Part shown: one piece after another, positions 6,969 to 8,904 of the stretch | How the letters are laid out: every line of letters begins with the position of its first letter | How positions within the stretch are numbered: position 1 is the first letter of the stretch | Source: Verrucomicrobiota bacterium | GTDB taxonomy: Bacteria > Verrucomicrobiota > Verrucomicrobiia > Limisphaerales > UBA1412 | DNA length: 8,904 nt | Assembly: GCA_017557085.1 (NCBI GenBank) | Contig: JAFZAR010000313.1 | Coordinates: 1 to 8,904 of the forward strand | Reading direction: 5' to 3' | Notes under the pieces: generated by a model | The model's input: the letters and a program-made list of their open reading frames with translations, nothing else | Told to the model about the DNA's origin: nothing | Database searches by the model: none | Position numbers and translations under genes: made by a program

Positions 6969-7460
6969 ATGAAAATAGCCGTTATTTCAGACATACATGA
7001 TCACTTGCCGCTGCTCAGGCACGCCTTGAGCCGTATCCCGGAAACCGATGCCCTGATATGCTGCGGAGACTTGTGTTCCCCCTTCATCGTCAAAGCGTTA
7101 GGTTCCAGCTATCCCAAAGACATCTACATCGTCTTGGGCAACAATGACGGGGATCCTTACCTCATGTCGCTTCGCGCTAAGGAGTTCCCCCACATCCACT
7201 TTATCCCGAATTTCGCGGACTTTACTCTGCAAGGCAAACGGATCGCGGTCATCCATTATGACGATATCGCCCGGCCCATCATCGCCAGCGGATGGTATGA
7301 CGTTGTCTGCTTTGGACATAACCACCGCTACGAAACCAGCACGGAAGGCCGGACCCGCTACATCAACCCCGGCGAACTCAGCGGAGTCTTGACGGGAGAA
7401 CCGACCTTTGCCATTCTGGACACAGAGACAGACACTGTTGAAAAAATCAGTCTCCTTTAA
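6969..7460 (+). CDS. YfcE/MJ0936-like metallophosphodiesterase
   Basis: The 163-residue product is a small calcineurin-like phosphoesterase of the YfcE/MJ0936 type, which uses two divalent metals to hydrolyse phosphodiesters. Metal-binding motifs are in order: DIH (Asp8, His10), GD (Asp34), GNND (Asn58), His96 in IHYDD, and GHNH (His117, His119). The GNND and NPGELSG (133-139) motifs are also family hallmarks. The usual HG(H/D) after the fourth motif is HYDD here, so one glycine is replaced by tyrosine. I chose ATG at 6969 (MKIAVISDIH) because it matches the family N-terminus; a TTG at 6930 would add 13 unconserved residues. There is no strong ribosome-binding site. It probably forms a transcription unit with the MATE and purE genes. 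Its physiological substrate cannot be told from the sequence. Confidence 0.88.
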   Translation: MKIAVISDIHDHLPLLRHALSRIPETDALICCGDLCSPFIVKALGSSYPKDIYIVLGNNDGDPYLMSLRAKEFPHIHFIPNFADFTLQGKRIAVIHYDDIARPIIASGWYDVVCFGHNHRYETSTEGRTRYINPGELSGVLTGEPTFAILDTETDTVEKISLL

Positions 7461-7491
7461 CACAACTTATTAAATAGAAAAGATTTGAACC

Positions 7492-7995
7492 ATGGATAAC
7501 ACAAAACCGCTCGTTGGCATCATTATGGGCAGCACATCCGACTGGGAAGTGATGAAAAACGCCGCCGATAAACTGGAAGAATTGAACATCCCCTTTGAAA
7601 TCAAGGTGATATCCGCGCACAGAACCCCCGATCTCCTGTTCCAATACGCCGGGAGCGCGGTGGAACGCGGCCTGGAAGTCATCATCGCGGGCGCGGGCGG
7701 TGCCGCTCACCTGCCCGGAGTGACCGCCGCCAAAACACCCTTGCCGGTGCTGGGTGTCCCTATGGAAAGCAAGTACTTAAAAGGAATGGATTCCCTGCTC
7801 TCGATGGTGCAGATGCCCGGCGGAGTCCCTGTCGGCACACTGGCTATCGGCAAACCGGGCGCGGTCAACGCTGCCCTGTTCGCGGCGGCCATCCTCGGCA
7901 ACAAATACCCGGAGATCCGCAAAGCCTGGGAAAACTTCCGCTCCAAACAAACAGAGAAAGGGATCGCCAACCAGGACACTCTGGCTCAAAAGTAG
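7492..7995 (+). CDS. purE: N5-carboxyaminoimidazole ribonucleotide mutase (PurE, class I)
   Basis: PurE converts N5-CAIR to CAIR in de novo purine synthesis in the cytoplasm. The 167-residue length fits the single-domain bacterial class I enzyme. Diagnostic motifs are GSTSDW (13-18), SAHRTP (41-46, His43 matching the catalytic His45 of E. coli PurE), GAGGAAHLPG (67-76), PVLGVP (85-90), and the MDSLLSMVQMPGGVPVGT loop (99-116). The protein lacks the altered residues of class II (AIR carboxylase) PurE as far as can be judged by eye. Class I enzymes normally work with PurK; no purK or other pur gene is present here, so it must lie elsewhere. The ATG at 7492 has no good Shine-Dalgarno. It lies 31 nt after the phosphodiesterase gene and ends in TAG just before a terminator hairpin. 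Confidence 0.96.
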   Translation: MDNTKPLVGIIMGSTSDWEVMKNAADKLEELNIPFEIKVISAHRTPDLLFQYAGSAVERGLEVIIAGAGGAAHLPGVTAAKTPLPVLGVPMESKYLKGMDSLLSMVQMPGGVPVGTLAIGKPGAVNAALFAAAILGNKYPEIRKAWENFRSKQTEKGIANQDTLAQK

Positions 7996-8016
7996 TTCAT
8001 TTTTGATATAACTCGA

Positions 8017-8046
8017 AGATACACAAAAACTTGTGTCTCTTTTTTG
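8017..8046 (+). terminator. Probable Rho-independent terminator of purE
   Basis: A 10-bp stem (8017-8026 with 8031-8040, one mismatch) with the loop AAAC is followed by a run of six T (8040-8045) and a further T-rich stretch to 8056. It starts about 20 nt after the purE stop codon. The stem is only moderately GC-rich, so strength is uncertain. Confidence 0.65.
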
Positions 8047-8067
8047 GTCTTTTTTCTAAAAATCCTG

Positions 8068-8112
8068 CTAAAAATTTTGGGCCATAGGGACAAAAATTTT
8101 TAGTGAAAATGG
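8068..8112 (+). repeat. A/T-armed hairpin repeat, copy 1
   Basis: This is the first of two direct copies of a 42-bp motif (8071-8112). It contains a perfect 11-bp inverted repeat, CTAAAAATTTT (8068-8078) with AAAATTTTTAG (8093-8103), around a core with CCATAGGG. The core can pair C-C with G-G around an ATAG loop, with two G/A mismatches. The right arm ends in TTTTT, so the hairpin could also act as an intrinsic terminator. Confidence 0.7.
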
Positions 8113-8121
8113 ATTTATTCC

Positions 8122-8150
8122 TTGTCATTCTACTCTCCTTCTTTTAACTT
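8122..8150 (+). promoter_or_regulatory. Weak promoter candidate between the two hairpin repeats
   Basis: TTGTCA (8122-8127, 5 of 6 to the -35 consensus) is followed after 17 nt by TAACTT (8145-8150, only 3 of 6 to the -10 consensus). A transcript from here would begin near the left arm of the second hairpin and read into the ATPase gene. Poor -10 box, so tentative. Confidence 0.25.
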
Positions 8151-8158
8151 ATCTGCGT

Positions 8159-8200
8159 GAAATTTTTGTCCGTAGGGGCAAAAATTTTTAGTGAAGAGGG
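8159..8200 (+). repeat. A/T-armed hairpin repeat, copy 2 (leader of the AAA ATPase gene)
   Basis: This second copy matches copy 1 at 35 of 42 positions without gaps. It folds as a 12-bp stem (8160-8171 with 8176-8187, one G-U pair) closed by the tetraloop GTAG, and the T-run at 8185-8189 follows the core. The copy ends 6 nt before the ATG at 8207, and its tail (AGAGGG, 8195-8200) supplies the likely ribosome-binding site of the ATPase gene. It could be an attenuator, an operator for a dimeric regulator, or the edge of a mobile gene cassette. Confidence 0.72.
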
Positions 8201-8206
8201 TCAGCT

Positions 8207-8904
8207 ATGGAAATCAAACGCGATCTTTATCTGGACAGGATCAAGGTGAGACGTCATAACGGTCTTATCAAAGTCATTACCGGCATCAGGCGCTGCGGTA
8301 AATCCTATCTTTTGAATAATATTTTCTACAACTTCCTAATCAATAACGGGATCTGGGAAGATCACATCATTCAGATAGCCTTTGATGTCCGCAGCAGCAG
8401 AGAATGGCGCGATCCCGAAAAACTGTGTGAATACATCAACTCCAGAATGACCGACCAGAAAATGTATTATCTTCTTCTGGATGAAGTACAAATGCTGGAT
8501 GATTTTTCTTCGGTCTTAAATGAATATCTGCGCCGTCCAAACGCGGATATTTACGTCACCGGCAGCAACTCCCGGTTTTTATCCACAGATGTCCTGACCG
8601 AATTGCGCGGCAGAGGTGACGAGATCCACATCTATCCCCTTTCCTTTTCTGAATATTCTTCTGCTTTTGAAGGAAATATAAATGACCAGTGGCAGGAGTA
8701 CATTACTTACGGAGGTCTGCCTTTGACTGTCAATATGGAGACAGACGAACAAAAATCCAGCTACCTTAGTCATTTATTCATAGAAACTTATTTGAAAGAT
8801 ATCCTTGAAAGAAACCGGATCAAAAACGATGATGAACTTTCCGAGCTGATCAACATTCTGGCTTCGGATATTGGTTCTCTGACAAATCCTTATAAACTTT
8901 CCAA
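8207..8904 (+). CDS. AAA_14/DUF4143 family ATPase (3' end beyond the window)
   Basis: The frame is open for 232 codons from the ATG at 8207 to the window edge. It encodes the N-terminal AAA-type ATPase domain of the widespread AAA_14-DUF4143 family. Visible motifs are Walker A GIRRCGKS (26-33), Walker B YYLLLDEVQ (87-95), a sensor-like TGSNS (118-122), and LRGRG (133-137), typical of this family. HIYPLSFSEY (141-150) and the YGGLP turn (168-172) follow, with the start of the DUF4143 region after about residue 185 (LFIETYLKDILERNRI). Full-length members are usually about 380-450 residues, so roughly half is missing. The function is not established; members are often multicopy, and restriction-like or toxin-antitoxin roles have been only suggested. 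AGAGGG 6 nt before the ATG supports the start. Codon use is more AT-rich than in purE, compatible with horizontal acquisition. Confidence 0.92.
   Translation, partial: MEIKRDLYLDRIKVRRHNGLIKVITGIRRCGKSYLLNNIFYNFLINNGIWEDHIIQIAFDVRSSREWRDPEKLCEYINSRMTDQKMYYLLLDEVQMLDDFSSVLNEYLRRPNADIYVTGSNSRFLSTDVLTELRGRGDEIHIYPLSFSEYSSAFEGNINDQWQEYITYGGLPLTVNMETDEQKSSYLSHLFIETYLKDILERNRIKNDDELSELINILASDIGSLTNPYKLS

Noticed and set aside
8068..8200. CRISPR array or IS terminal repeats
   Set aside because: There are only two copies, with no regular spacers, and no transposase or Cas gene nearby; the internal dyad fits a hairpin element better.

Overview
The window looks like a chromosomal segment of a Gram-negative bacterium, probably from the PVC superphylum (Lentisphaerota, Verrucomicrobiota or Kiritimatiellota). 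This is an inference. It rests on the GldA/GldF/GldG-type ABC system followed by a DUF4340 gene, on a BspA-type leucine-rich-repeat protein with an N-terminal export signal, and on an AAA/DUF4143 ATPase gene, all common in gut members of that group. The genetic code is standard: TGA, TAG and TAA all end intact genes here. I see no rRNA, tRNA, CRISPR array, transposase or phage gene.

Minus-strand block (about 1-5411, read right to left). It starts with an exported BspA-like LRR protein (4518-5411). Next is a compact four-gene unit: a GldA-like ABC ATPase (3486-4472), a GldF-like ABC-2 permease (2727-3479), a GldG-like auxiliary membrane protein (1228-2730) and a DUF4340 membrane-anchored protein (247-1215). 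Gaps are 6 nt, a 4-nt ATGA overlap and 12 nt, so these four are almost certainly one operon with coupled translation. A good promoter candidate lies just before the ATPase gene. The most striking point is in the last gene. Its frame is closed by a TGA at 247-249, but the same frame stays open for 82 more codons to the window edge and encodes the start of a further DUF4340 repeat unit. That unit aligns without gaps to the preceding unit across the stop, so the gene carries an in-frame nonsense codon (mutation, sequence error or readthrough).

Plus-strand block (about 5550-7995). A MATE-family exporter (probable TTG start), a YfcE/MJ0936-like metallophosphodiesterase and purE (class I N5-CAIR mutase) run head to tail with gaps of 48 and 31 nt, ending in a probable intrinsic terminator just after purE. 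The LRR gene and the MATE gene are divergent across an AT-rich region of about 140 bp.

Right end (7996-8904). A 211-nt intergenic region holds the purE terminator and two copies of a 42-bp direct repeat (35/42 identical). Each copy folds into an A/T-armed hairpin with a C-C/G-G core followed by a T-run. The second copy ends 6 nt before the start codon of a truncated AAA_14/DUF4143 ATPase gene (8207 to the window edge), so it is a candidate attenuator, operator or cassette boundary.

No wholly new multi-gene system is evident. The best leads are the interrupted DUF4340 gene, the paired hairpin repeats before the AAA ATPase, and the functionally unassigned Gld-like ABC operon.
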